Source: Polytrichum commune
Taxonomy: Eukaryota; Streptophyta; Polytrichopsida; Polytrichales; Polytrichaceae
Length of the DNA stretch: 64,000 bases
Reading direction: 5' to 3'
NCBI GenBank assembly: GCA_950295325.1
Contig: OX485803.1
Coordinates: 76,895,554 to 76,959,553 of the forward strand
Shown: positions 9,742 through 19,315 of the stretch, one piece after another
Layout: every line of letters begins with the position of its first letter
Position numbering within the stretch: position 1 is the first letter of the stretch
Notes under the pieces: model-generated
Database searches by the model: none
The model's input: only the letters and a program-made list of their open reading frames with translations
Told to the model about the DNA's origin: nothing
Position numbers and translations under genes: made by a program

Positions 9742-11520
9742 ATGGTTAGTACTAGGGGACGATCGTACGACACCCCAACAACAACAACCGCATCTGCATC
9801 GGAGGCAACACCAGGTAAGAGGTCGAAGAACGAACCACCAAAACCCGAAAAGATCAAGGAAAATCAAAATCAAGGTCTAGGTCCAGAGTCCGAGCGCGAG
9901 AGGGAGAAATCCCCCAGCCCACAAAGTCCGGTTAGGGTGGCACGACCCCAACTCATGGCGAATCCTTTGGATGCAATGATGGCTCCTAGAGGGCCTCCCA
10001 TTGTAATGCCACAAGCATTAGCGCCAAGGGCAATGCCGAGTTATTTTCCGAAGTTCGGTGGCCTCCCGCATGAGGATCCTTCAACCCACATTGAACGATA
10101 TATTGAGGTAATGTTGGCCAACGTGATAGCCGAAGACACGTACAAACTCGTTTGGTTTTCTACTACGCTAGAGGGTATAGCGTATGAGTGGTACCGATCC
10201 CACGATGAGGGGACATTTAGGGACTGGCGGGCATTGCAGACGGCATTCCTTAGACAATTCAGACCGGAAATGGGCCAACAAAGCGCACTCGTGGCGTTAA
10301 CGAACATGCAGCAAGGCCCATCCGAGGGTATTACGTCATACATCCGACGGTTTGAGACGGTGGTAACTCGTTATGTAGGAACCCTTCTCACAAATGACAC
10401 GATTAAATTCTACTTCATACAAGGGTTCAACAAACAAGGTACAATACGAGAAATTCTTAACTCCAACCCTCAGGATTTGGAAGAAGCTAAAGCCAAGGCT
10501 AGGAGGATCGAAGGTGTAGACAAACAAAATGAGCGGATGTGGAATTGCACTATTGCACCTGTGCCAGCCTTCCTACCCACAACCTACATTCCTCCCGAGC
10601 AGAGTAAGTCTTCTCAGCTGGAGCCATCCCGACCGGATGCATACGCAGTCCACCGAGCGGCCCCGGTTCCTTTGGCTACGAGGCCACCCCCTGAGCTCTT
10701 AGCACTCCCTAGCCCTCCGAGCCACACCACGATCGAGGAGCTAGAACTTAGAGTTAAGAAGGCCAACGACGAGTTGAGGAGCGATGTCATGCAGTCGCTC
10801 AAGACCCTCACAGAGCAGCTAACAATGGCAATCACGTCTAGGCCCTTAGCACAACCAGTTCCGCCGGCCTCGGAGGCAAGTAATTATGGCACCAACATTT
10901 GGTGTCGTAATTGCAACAAACCTGGCCACAGTAATCAATTTTGCACGGAGCCTAGGTTCACAGGTAACCTAGTAGCCCCACCCCCCCGTCCACAACAAGG
11001 CCACTCCCAGACTCAAGCCTGGAACAACGGTAAAGGAGTTTGTCCCACTTGCGGCAAGGTTCACATTTTGGGGCCAGGTAAGTGTTGGATCGAGACGGGG
11101 GTGGTCTGCAACCATTGTGGGGGTAATCACCCGGTCGATAATTGTCGTAGGATTCTCGCGGAGCGACCCTCCCATTACTCTCAGCTGAATCAACAACTTC
11201 CGGCATTCTTCTATGATAGGAATCAACAGAACCAAGGAGGAATGTCGGTTAATTATCACCAAGGTAACCCACAAAGCAATGGCCAACAAAACTACGGTCC
11301 ACCCAACCACCAAAACCAAGGTAATAGGGGGAACAACTTCACCGATGCAGGCCACCTTCACCGAAGGACTTGTGTGATACTTTTAGGCTCCCTCGAAAGG
11401 GGGTGGCCCAAAAGTACCACAATGCATATGCATATACTATGTGTCCTAGGCATATGCATCGTGAAGGGGGGCATGTGCATTTCAGTAGCCATTGTGGGAA
11501 TGTATTGTCTTGTGGTCTAG
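9742..11520 (+). CDS. gag: Gag polyprotein of element G, C-terminus replaced
   Basis: This is the structural protein that forms the virus-like particle of an LTR retrotransposon. The frame is open from 9607, but the first good ATG is 9742 (MVSTRGRSYDTPTT). A Ser/Pro/Glu-rich leader precedes a Ty3-type capsid domain at about residues 100-260 (FPKFGGLPHEDP, LEGIAYEWYRSH, RQFRPEMGQQSALVALTNMQ). The nucleocapsid part has a classic CCHC knuckle near residue 390 (CRNCNKPGHSNQFC), then two Cys/His clusters, CPTCGKVH near 433 and CNHCGGNHPVDNC near 455. True Gag sequence ends at about 11344 in a Gln/Asn-rich tail. The last 58 codons to the TAG at 11518 are LTR end and antisense LINE read by chance. 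The Gag part has no stop or frameshift, in contrast to the E family. Confidence 0.8.
   Translation: MVSTRGRSYDTPTTTTASASEATPGKRSKNEPPKPEKIKENQNQGLGPESEREREKSPSPQSPVRVARPQLMANPLDAMMAPRGPPIVMPQALAPRAMPSYFPKFGGLPHEDPSTHIERYIEVMLANVIAEDTYKLVWFSTTLEGIAYEWYRSHDEGTFRDWRALQTAFLRQFRPEMGQQSALVALTNMQQGPSEGITSYIRRFETVVTRYVGTLLTNDTIKFYFIQGFNKQGTIREILNSNPQDLEEAKAKARRIEGVDKQNERMWNCTIAPVPAFLPTTYIPPEQSKSSQLEPSRPDAYAVHRAAPVPLATRPPPELLALPSPPSHTTIEELELRVKKANDELRSDVMQSLKTLTEQLTMAITSRPLAQPVPPASEASNYGTNIWCRNCNKPGHSNQFCTEPRFTGNLVAPPPRPQQGHSQTQAWNNGKGVCPTCGKVHILGPGKCWIETGVVCNHCGGNHPVDNCRRILAERPSHYSQLNQQLPAFFYDRNQQNQGGMSVNYHQGNPQSNGQQNYGPPNHQNQGNRGNNFTDAGHLHRRTCVILLGSLERGWPKSTTMHMHILCVLGICIVKGGMCISVAIVGMYCLVV
11345..11421 (+). 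repeat. 77-bp stub of the 3' LTR of element G
   Basis: These 77 bases repeat 9527-9603. They follow the Gag frame without a break and end at the TSD ATGCA, so they mark the right end of the element after a large deletion. Confidence 0.8.
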
Positions 11521-13308
11521 AGTTTTGGTTGCCCGCATTTATGAGTGTATTATATCTCGTGTGTTTATTTGATTGTAGTGTGTGTATAATTTGGTGCACT
11601 GCTTTATTATGGCGTGCTATACGTAGACCTTTTATGTGGGGGTTAGAGCATGTACAGAGTAGGTGTGGCCATGTGTCTATGGTATTATTGGGGCATAGCG
11701 TGCAAATTGGGTTTGGGAACAAGTTAGGCCAAAAGATGTTTTTACGATGGTTACCCATGTATTGGGCATAGCAGAGTTTTAGAGTTTGCGTAATTTGGGC
11801 GTCTGTGATCTTGGGGTTTTTCCAAAATTGGTTGGAGAGTTTGTTGTCAATTTGGTCGTTGTTTGTCCATTTGTCTATGTATGTGAATTAAGGTTGGGCT
11901 AATCTGAGTTCTTGGTTTTTGTGTTCTTTATTGATGAAAGTTTGTAGGTTGCGTATAGTATCCGTGTGGGTGCCTGTGGGGACTCCATTGAGCCAATATT
12001 GTGTAGTGTGTGCCGTATGTATCCTAGGGGTCTAGTAGGGCTCCGCTGTTCGGTAGTTGGTCCGCAATGTCGTTACCTATTATGCATGTATGTACTCTGA
12101 CTTTATGTATTGTGGTTTTGTGTGTGGACCAGGTTATGTGGTTGACTATAGCGGATATGAGTAGTTTGTCCGGGTGGTTGTGTTGGGATGACGGGTGTCG
12201 TATGTGGTTGTGTATTAGATATATGCTATTGAGGCTATCTGTAAATTTGTGTATGTCTTGCGTATTTTGTTGTGTATTCTAGACGGCTATTAGGATAGCA
12301 TTTAGCTCCGCTCTAAGGATGTTTTGTAGACCTGGGAGTCTCTCTGCAATTCGGAGGTTATTGGCAGGACAATATACTCATGATCCCGTTGTGTTGCCTA
12401 TGCCATTTTTGTCAGGGGGGATAAATGATCCGTCTGTGTATATGCATTGTTGGGGCTTGAATTTGAGAGGGTGTGTATTGTAGAGTTCTAGTGGTAGGGG
12501 TTGTGTTTGGTGGTTATTGTCCGGATGGTTGTAGTTTGAGGTTGCATGCCATGCGGGGGAATATTTCCATTTTTTTCCGAGGGAATGGGTGGGGGTCTTT
12601 TTGTGGGTGATTTTTCATTTTAATATTATACAACTCTCGTATGTTGGTTTCTAGCGCGTGGGGTACTTGTGGGGTGTCTAGGGGGTTTGGATTTTGTATG
12701 CTTAGTATGGTAGTGTATTGGTTTTCTAATTGATGTAGGTATTTTGGCCATTCTGATGTGAGGTTGTATTGTATGGTGTTAGGTGGAATGGTTACTATCG
12801 TGTGTATTTCTACGTGGGTGATGGGGAGGGGGTTCTCTTTGTGGTTGATTATGACAACAGTTTTGGTGTTGTGGTTTTCTTGGGCTGCCATGCGGGCCCA
12901 TTAATTTGATGTCATGGCAGTTTTAAGGTCTGGGGGTGGGCTAAACCAATGCCTGCCCATTTTGATGAGTGTGCGTGGTCTGTTGAGCCAAATATTATGT
13001 CCCGGTTGTGTGGGGAATTGTATTGAGTGATTGTTATTGGACACGTGAGGGGCGAGGAGTAATATGAGTGTGTAATATTGTACGTTTCTATTAAAGCTTG
13101 GAGGGTGGAGGGGTGGAGGGGTGGAGGGTTTGATGGTTATTATTTGGGTTATGTATTTTTTGGCTTTTTTTTTGGGAGTATTGTGACATACCTTTGGGTT
13201 AACCATAGAATTTCGGTGGTGAAGTCTTGTGGTGGGGGGTTCAAGAAGTGTAGCATGGGATGTTCTTGGCTTTGGTTATGTCTTTCCCATCGCCATTGTA
13301 ACCTTGTG
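11422..13308 (-). pseudogene. LINE fragment 7: RNase H domain and zinc-knuckle region
   Basis: Read on the minus strand from 13308 down, a connection region (GHNIWLNRPRTLIKMGRHWF) leads to an RNase H domain. Its acidic residues are visible: TDGSF near 12425-12440, AELNAI near 12295-12315, FTDS near 12231-12243 and GNDIAD near 12063-12080. A Cys/His cluster then reads CTLCPNNTIDTWPHLLC (about 11655-11705), followed by ARHNKAVHQI, which resembles the zinc-knuckle tail of many plant LINEs. Several stops interrupt the frame, so the copy is dead. The right edge 13304-13308 (TTGTG) is the TSD of E1. Confidence 0.72.
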
Positions 13309-14281
13309 TGTCGCGCACCTCTCCATGAGGAGTGCCCGAAACACCATGGGCACAAGGGGGACCCCGGAGTGACACCCGGGACTTGTGGCGCCGTTGGTGA
13401 GAGGGCCCAAGTGATCCTAGTGTGGGTGAGGGCCCCGGGCGTTGGGAACGCCTCCCACCCACAGAGACTAGGAGGCACAAGGGTAAGGCCATGAGCTATG
13501 CGTAGCTCATGGCGTGGTGATTCTAGAATGCTCAAGAACACCTCAATCTGACGTGTGAGCTAGGAGTTATGGCCATTTGAGTGGGGCGCTGTCCCGGGAC
13601 AGCGCCCTGGTACAGCAGTGCCTGGGAGAGATTCCCGGGACTGCCAAGGTTCAAGCAGGCATAACTTCCTCATTACTTGCCCGAATGGGGCAAGTGAGGA
13701 GTCCATCGGCATCTACATGAAGCGTAGATGAAGATGGAGTGGTCAAGTGTTAGCATCAGACATCATACAAGGAAGTTATGATGGTCTGAAGCTGTGGGGG
13801 CTTCTAGGCCCAGCGGCTAAGGGAAAATGTCCACTTGGCCCCAACTCTTGGTAGAGAGACAAGAGGTTGGTTGACGGTGGGGTAGGGGCCCCGCGTAAAG
13901 TCCTAGAGGCTTATATGGGTGAGGTGGTGTGGCCTCACCCACCCGAGGCCAAACGGCAAGGCCTCCATGGGCATTGGCCCATTGTGAGGCCATAGTTGCC
14001 TAGTATGGTTCGGGTTGTTGTAGTGTTGCTCCGGCAATGCGATGATCAACATGGGATTGGACTTTCATGGATGGAAGTCCACATCTAGGAATGGGTTACC
14101 GATTAAGGGGTGAGTCCCGAAAGCAAAGTAGGAGGGTTGGTTTCCCTCCTATGAACTATAAGGTCCGGGGTAGGAGGAGCTAACCATTAGCATGGCGGAA
14201 TGCGAATGGTTAGCGCTCGTAACCTTTGCTAAAATTGAAAATTGGCAAGATGGTCAAGGGGGGCTAGCAAGGGTTGCAACA
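13309..14281 (+). repeat. E1 5' LTR
   Basis: The LTR is 973 bp long. It is rich in hairpins: arms CCATGAGCTA / TAGCTCATGG at 13489-13512, a perfect 24-bp palindrome centred on CCCGGG at 13584-13607, and GGGTGAGG / CCTCACCC near 13918-13940. A TATA-like TTATATG lies at 13911. It differs from the 3' LTR mainly in one block, about 13682-13830. Confidence 0.9.
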
Positions 14282-14283
14282 CT

Positions 14284-14295
14284 TGGTATCAGAGC
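14284..14295 (+). other. Primer-binding site of E1 (initiator Met-tRNA)
   Basis: TGGTATCAGAGC lies two bases after the LTR end and matches the well-known plant initiator-Met tRNA primer-binding site exactly. Confidence 0.9.
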
Positions 14296-15002
14296 AGGGT
14301 TCCAATATTTGAGCTAGCACTTTGAGGGAGACATGGCTATCAAACCTGAGGGTTATTATGGTGAGCCCGGGGTTTCCAAAAGGTTGTGAGGCTCAGATTG
14401 GAACAAAGATCATGTGTAAGTGGAATTTGACCATACCATTAGTTCTAATGACAATGGTGGGCATGATGGTGGATTCGGTAAGGAAAATGGTGGAGTCCTT
14501 TGAAAGGGCTACGGCACACCTCAAAAAACATTTGGGGCCTAGAATACCGAATGCACCCAAAGCCTTGGAAGGCATTAATGTTGGATTGAAATTCCAATTC
14601 CAAATGCTTGGAAGGTATTGATGTTGGAATGAATTTGGTGGAAATGAGGCGTCCGGGCCTCTTAAGGCGTATATGCGCTCATTTCACACCCAAATGAATT
14701 GTACATCTTAAATGAACGAGCTTTCTAAGAAATGCATCGTTTTAGGTGGGTTTCAAAAGCGGGTGGTGAATACCAAGTTCAAATTTCCAAAGTTTATTGA
14801 GGTTGTGGCGGGGATCATCAAAATTGCCATGAGCATCAAGGCCGATGACCCCATTAAGCAATTTGGCGGTGCGTTACAACAATGGACGTTGAGTGGAGAT
14901 AGGTACCCCGCCAAATAATACTTGTGCCGCGAACCGAATGTAAGACGATGACATTGTGGCCAAGGCTAGTAGCCTTAAGCCGAGGCCAAGTCTTTTGTAC
15001 CT
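14296..15002 (+). other. E1 leader / former gag region, no recognisable protein
   Basis: A short frame (14322-14621, MRETWLSNLRVI onward) is preserved in part in all copies, but there is no capsid domain or CCHC knuckle in any frame. A single unit of the GCCGCGGAC-type array is left near 14918-14945. Gag function appears lost. Confidence 0.5.
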
Positions 15003-15474
15003 TGAGGCTCAAATGAATGGGAGAAATGTCTCATGTATTGACAAAGAGGCTACCACTCTTTCTTGAGCCCAAAACTCATAAGGGAGTTGGGGCTTGCCGA
15101 TTGATAGAGCGGGCAAGCCCACCGAGGTGCGGTTTGGAAAGGGCGAACCGCATGAGACAAAGGAGGCCGCGATGCATGTCACCTTTCAATGTGGGACATT
15201 GGATTTTTGTCAAAATTTCACACCATGTGAAATAGATGAAATGCATGTCATTGTGAAGGCCGCCTTCTTTGAAACTCACATGATAGATGTGAGGTGCAAG
15301 CCGGTGTGCTTGCGGTGCATTATGATGTGTCATAATGGCAATGAGTTGATGTTCAAATTGACAAGGACTCCTATGGTAGGAGGACCCAAGGTGAATTTGG
15401 TCTTAATAAACCAAATGAAAAATAAAAAACATAATGATCGTGGTTCAATTGGAGCAACTCCAAGGAACTCATAG
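15003..15474 (+). pseudogene. E1 retropepsin-like region with altered active site
   Basis: The stretch reads MNGRNVS, then DKEATTLF where a Ty3 protease has a D-S/T-G-A-T-H-x-F signature. It continues in shifted frame as VRFGKGEPHETKEAAMHV, HVTFQCGTLDFC, DEMHVIVKAAFFETHMIDVR and FKLTRTPMVGG. The pattern fits an aspartic protease followed by the pre-RT linker. The Ser/Thr-Gly of the active site is replaced by Lys-Glu in every copy in the window, so cleavage activity is unlikely. Confidence 0.6.
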
Positions 15475-15519
15475 GGAGGCTAGGAAAGATGGGCCTCCCC
15501 CAAACCACATTGGTGGGAT

Positions 15520-15775
15520 GTTGGTGAGATACAAGGATGTATTCACCAATGTGTCGCTCAAAATGTTACCGCCAAGGAGTGAATTGCAACTTTGCTCAAG
15601 AAGAAATTGAGTTCTTGAGGCATGTGGTGACAAAGGAAGTCGGTGGACAACATGAAGAATGTCAAGGCAATCCAAGAGGAGAATTGGCCCTTGACTTAAA
15701 AACAAAAAGGCTTAGGTCATTGGTTGGCCTAGCCAATTACTACCACCACTTCATTCTAGATTTGTTTTAAGGTTG
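15520..15775 (+). pseudogene. E1 reverse transcriptase remnant, palm deleted
   Basis: The RT N-terminal edge (MLVRYKDVFTNV, LPPRSE) is followed within about 15 bases by NFAQEEIEFLRHVV, which in intact Ty3 RTs lies roughly 170 residues later. LRSLVGLANYYHHFI then marks the RT/RNase H boundary. The missing part contains the palm with the YxDD catalytic motif. The junction is at about 15577-15592. Confidence 0.7.
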
Positions 15776-15803
15776 CTAGGACCTTACTCAACTTATTGAG
15801 GAA

Positions 15804-16690
15804 ATGGCTATCCCAAGAGTGGGATGAGCCTTGTCACCAAGCCTTTGGGAAGCTCAAGAGCAAGTTCCCTTCACAAGATGTGGTTAAGTTTCCGGGTTTT
15901 CATAAGCATTTTGAGGTGCACATGGAGACGAAGGACTTTATCATTGGTGGATGTTGATCCAAGATGGATGACCATTGCTTATGAGAGCATTAAGCTCCAT
16001 GGTTGTCGAACCTTGTCCGGCTTGTGCAAGAAATGGCTATCCCAAGAGTGGGATGAGCCGTGCCACCAAGCCATTGGCGAGCTTAAGAGCAAGTTGTCTT
16101 TGCCGCCCGTGCTCAAGCTTGCGGAGTTTGCCAAACCTTTTGAGGTGCATACGGGGGCGAGTCACTTTGCCATTGGCGGATGTTGATCCAAGATGGAGGA
16201 CCATTGCATATGAGAGCAATAAGCTCAATGGTTGTTAAACCTTGTCCGGCTTGTGCAAGACATGGCTATCCCAAGAGTGGGATGAGCCGTGCCACCAAGT
16301 CCTTGAGGAGCTTAAGACGAAGTTCTCTTCGCCGCCCGTGCTCAAGTTCGCGGAATTTGACATACCTTTTGTGGTGCATACGGGGGCGAGTGACTTTATC
16401 ATTGGCAGATGTTGATGTAAAAAAAAAAAGATGGCCATTGCATATGGGAGCATGAAGCTCGATGGTTGTCCGACTTGTGAAAGAAATGGCTATCCCAAGA
16501 GTGGGACTAGCCTTGTCACCAAGTCTTTGGGGAGCTTAAGAGCAAGTTCTCTTCGCCGCCCGTGCTCAAGTTCGTGGAGTTTGACAAACCTTTTGAGGTG
16601 CATACGGGGGCGAGTAACTTTGCCAATGATGGATTGTTAATGTAAGATGGATGGCCATTGCATATGGGGGCATGAAGCTCGATGGTTGTC
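15804..16690 (+). repeat. E1 tandem array of the RNase H N-terminal module, four units
   Basis: Units begin ATGGCTATCCCAAG at 15804, 16033, 16262 and 16486 (periods 229, 229, 224). Each encodes the start of a Ty3 RNase H domain in one frame or another: WDEPCH, LKSKFSSPPVLKF, DKPFEVHTGAS, DFAIGG. Units end with a frameshift, so no continuous protein crosses the array. The normal single domain lies only once in Ty3 elements. Confidence 0.82.
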
Positions 16691-17040
16691 AAAAAAGACA
16701 ACCAACTCATGACAAAGAACTTCTTTGCCGTAGTGCATTGCTTGAAGATGTGGCGACATTATTTGGGGTCGCACGAAGCAAAGGTCTACATGGACAATGT
16801 GTCCTAAAAGTATTTTAACATATACAAGCGCAAGTGAGCGCCAAGTCATTGCGGTGGCATGATAGTTTGGCGCTTATGAAGGTGGATTTGGTCCACAAAC
16901 CGGACCATGGAAATGTGGTGCCGGATGCGTGAAGTAGACCGGAAGAGTTCCAAGCAATGAGAACCATCCAAACCTTGTGGCTAATGTGTGCCGGCGAAGA
17001 AAACTTGTGATGCAAGATACGGGAGGGGTAAATTAACTAC

Positions 17041-18037
17041 CCCGAGGCACAAAGGCTTTTAGGTGAGCTTCGCAAGAGCAAGGTGCTTAAAGAGGTTAAG
17101 TTGGTGGACGGATTGTTCAAGTGCAAGCAAAGTTGGGTGTATGTGCCACAAGGCAAGTTGAGGCTATCGGTTTTGAAGGAGGAATATGATAGTCCTATTG
17201 CCGGCCATAGAGGAGAAAAAGAAAACCACCATAGAATGGTGTCAAAGAGGTACCATTGGCGGTGCATAAAGTAGGATATAACCCACTTTGTGAAGGCGTG
17301 AATAAAGTGCCAAGTGAACCGAGCCTCTTACCAAAAGCAAGGCGGTTTCTCGCAACCGTTGCCTATCCCGTCGGCGCCATGGCATAGTATGTGCATGGAC
17401 TTGATCACAAGTTTGCCGGAGTCACATGGGTATGATGCCATCTTGTTGATGGTAGAGCGGTTTGCCAAGTTGGGACACATGGTGCCGATTATGGGAACCG
17501 CCACCGCGCTGGAGACCGCATAGCCTTTTCTCAAAGGATGGTTGAGGCACCACGGGTTGCCAAGAGTGATTGTGTGGGATCAAGATCCAAAGTTCACAAG
17601 TGCATTTTCAATGCATTTCTCTAAGGAGGTCGGAATGAAACTAAGGTTTAGCACGGCCTTGCATTCCCAAATGAATGGGAAAGCGGAGCATGTGAATGGA
17701 GTCTTGAATCAATACTTGAGGAACTTGGTGGGGGCGGACCAAGGAGATTGGGCGGACTATGTGGGTCGAGCGGATTGTAATTGCAATGTAGCCACGCACT
17801 TGGCTACCAAGGGGTGGTCTTTCGTGGTGGCTTATGGAGTGGATGCGCTCCAACCTATTAACCTAGCTCTCGAGGGGGCACATTCAACACTAGAGTTCAA
17901 CCAAGATGGTGAGGACTTGCCAAGGATGGTAAACAAGTCTTGGAGATGACCAAGTTGTTGGTGGAGAAAGCCCGAAGGTGCTACGGAGTGCAAATCAATG
18001 CCGGAAGACGCGAAGTGGAGTATGAGGTGGGCCAATA
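17041..18037 (+). pseudogene. E1 integrase with intact DD35E residues but a UAG inside
   Basis: An H2C2-like zinc region (SPIAGHRGE, then KCQVNRASYQKQ, with the first Cys lost) precedes the catalytic core. Asp1 is at 17398 (CMDLITSLPESHGYDAILL), Asp2 at 17578 (VIVWDQDPKFTSAF) and Glu at 17686 (QMNGKAEHVNG). Thirty-five residues lie between Asp2 and Glu, the classic DD35E spacing. A TAG at 17521-17523 (LETA-stop-PFLK) interrupts the same frame between Asp1 and Asp2; it is present in all six copies. Programmed readthrough is an alternative to inactivation but unproven. Confidence 0.8.
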
Positions 18038-18344
18038 AGGTGTTGTTGAATGTGGACAACTTCACCTTGCCCAAAGGCCTTACTCCAAACGTTCATGTCC
18101 AAAATTGGAGCTTCGTTTTCCATTGTGGAACAAGTGTTCAAGGACATGTATAAGTTGGAATTACCGCCCGAGATCAAAGTGCATCCGACATTTCATGTCT
18201 CATAACAAAAGTCATTTTAGGACGACACCTTGTGGCCCGATCACAAGCAAGTGATTAGGCCAAGTCCCGACCTTGTGGAGGTCATTTAGAACATGAGGTA
18301 AGAGGTCATCCTCAAGTGTAGGAAGCCCAAGTGAAAATGAAAGA

Positions 18345-18500
18345 AAATGTACAAAGGAGTACTTGGTGAAATGGTGAGGATACCATGAGAAAGAAACCGC
18401 TTGGGTGGTGGCAAGAGACATGGTGAACACCAATGAATTGGTGAAGCACTTTGAAGAAACTAAGGCTAGACATTCCAATGAAAAGAAGCGTAGGCATTGA
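18345..18500 (+). pseudogene. E1 chromodomain remnant
   Basis: The frame reads KEYLVKW-stop-GYHEKETAWVVARDM, then VNTNELVKHFEETK. This is the C-terminal chromodomain pattern (LVKWxGY...TWE...) that defines chromoviruses. A TGA replaces the residue after LVKW. The stop recurs in other copies. Confidence 0.75.
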
Positions 18501-19303
18501 TGAGGACATCAATCTCCTTTAGTGGGGGAGAGACGCTAGTAGCACACTTAGCTTCGAGGCTAGTCGCTCCACAACATGTACTTGTTCTTTGGCTTGAGGG
18601 AATAAAGCCCAAACTTTAGTGGTGCAAAGAGAAAAGTATGAGATGAGGTCCTAGTCTTGTACTTGTGCTTGGTTAATGGAAGAGGGGGAATAGATATGCC
18701 AAACTAGGTTGGGTAAGCCGAGTAATTGGGGGCCATGGCTTGGAGGGGCCTTGGATAAAACCAAGAAACTTCTTAGTTGTGGGCTTGTCCGGGCGGGGAC
18801 AAGGTGATGGCGCGTGCTCATAAAAGTGCTACCCGCGAGCTAACGAGAGTTGGCGCATGGGAGTCATGAACCCATGTCTCGAAAGAGCAAAGTGGGAACT
18901 GAGTCGGGCGGGACTTGGCATCACCCCCGTGCGATCGAGGCGTGGCTTAACAATGGAAAGCCATCTCGGAGTTGCAACCGAGACAACTTAGTGGAAGCGT
19001 TGAGGTCTCGCCTAGATGTGTCATGTTAGGCTAGTGGAGCCTAACGGGGGGAGGCCCCAAAGGAGGGGCAACCCAAGTGAGTCCCAAAGTAGGTGGGTCT
19101 AGTGTAGGTTAGGTCCTTGGAGGAGAGATCCAAGGTCACTAACGGACCACCTAGGAACGACACCTTTGGGACTATGCCAAATTTGAAGATGCATTGTGGG
19201 GGTCGCGCCCTAAGGTAAACACAATGCCGCACCATAGAGGATGGCAACTTGAGAATTGGTGTGCCGACTACGAGTATAGTCGATGAGGGCATCGACTCCG
19301 TTT

Positions 19304-19315
19304 GGTGGGGGTGAG
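19304..19315 (+). other. Polypurine tract of E1
   Basis: GGTGGGGGTGAG lies directly before the 3' LTR and is conserved before every 3' LTR of the family, as expected for plus-strand priming. Confidence 0.75.

Larger units (their letters stand above)
6608..11421 (+). mobile_element. Ty3-type LTR retrotransposon G with Gag, pol deleted
   Basis: The element is bounded by TSD ATGCA (6603-6607 and 11422-11426) and starts TGTGAACCC and ends TACCACA. It has a 2996-bp 5' LTR, an intact Gag frame, then a direct jump into the last 77 bases of the 3' LTR. All of protease, reverse transcriptase, RNase H, integrase and almost the whole 3' LTR is missing. It sits in the LINE between the zinc-knuckle part and the C-terminal tail. 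Confidence 0.82.

Noticed and set aside
13078-13494. Plus-strand ORF across the LINE/E1 boundary
   Set aside because: It joins antisense LINE to LTR sequence across an insertion junction, so it cannot be an evolved gene.
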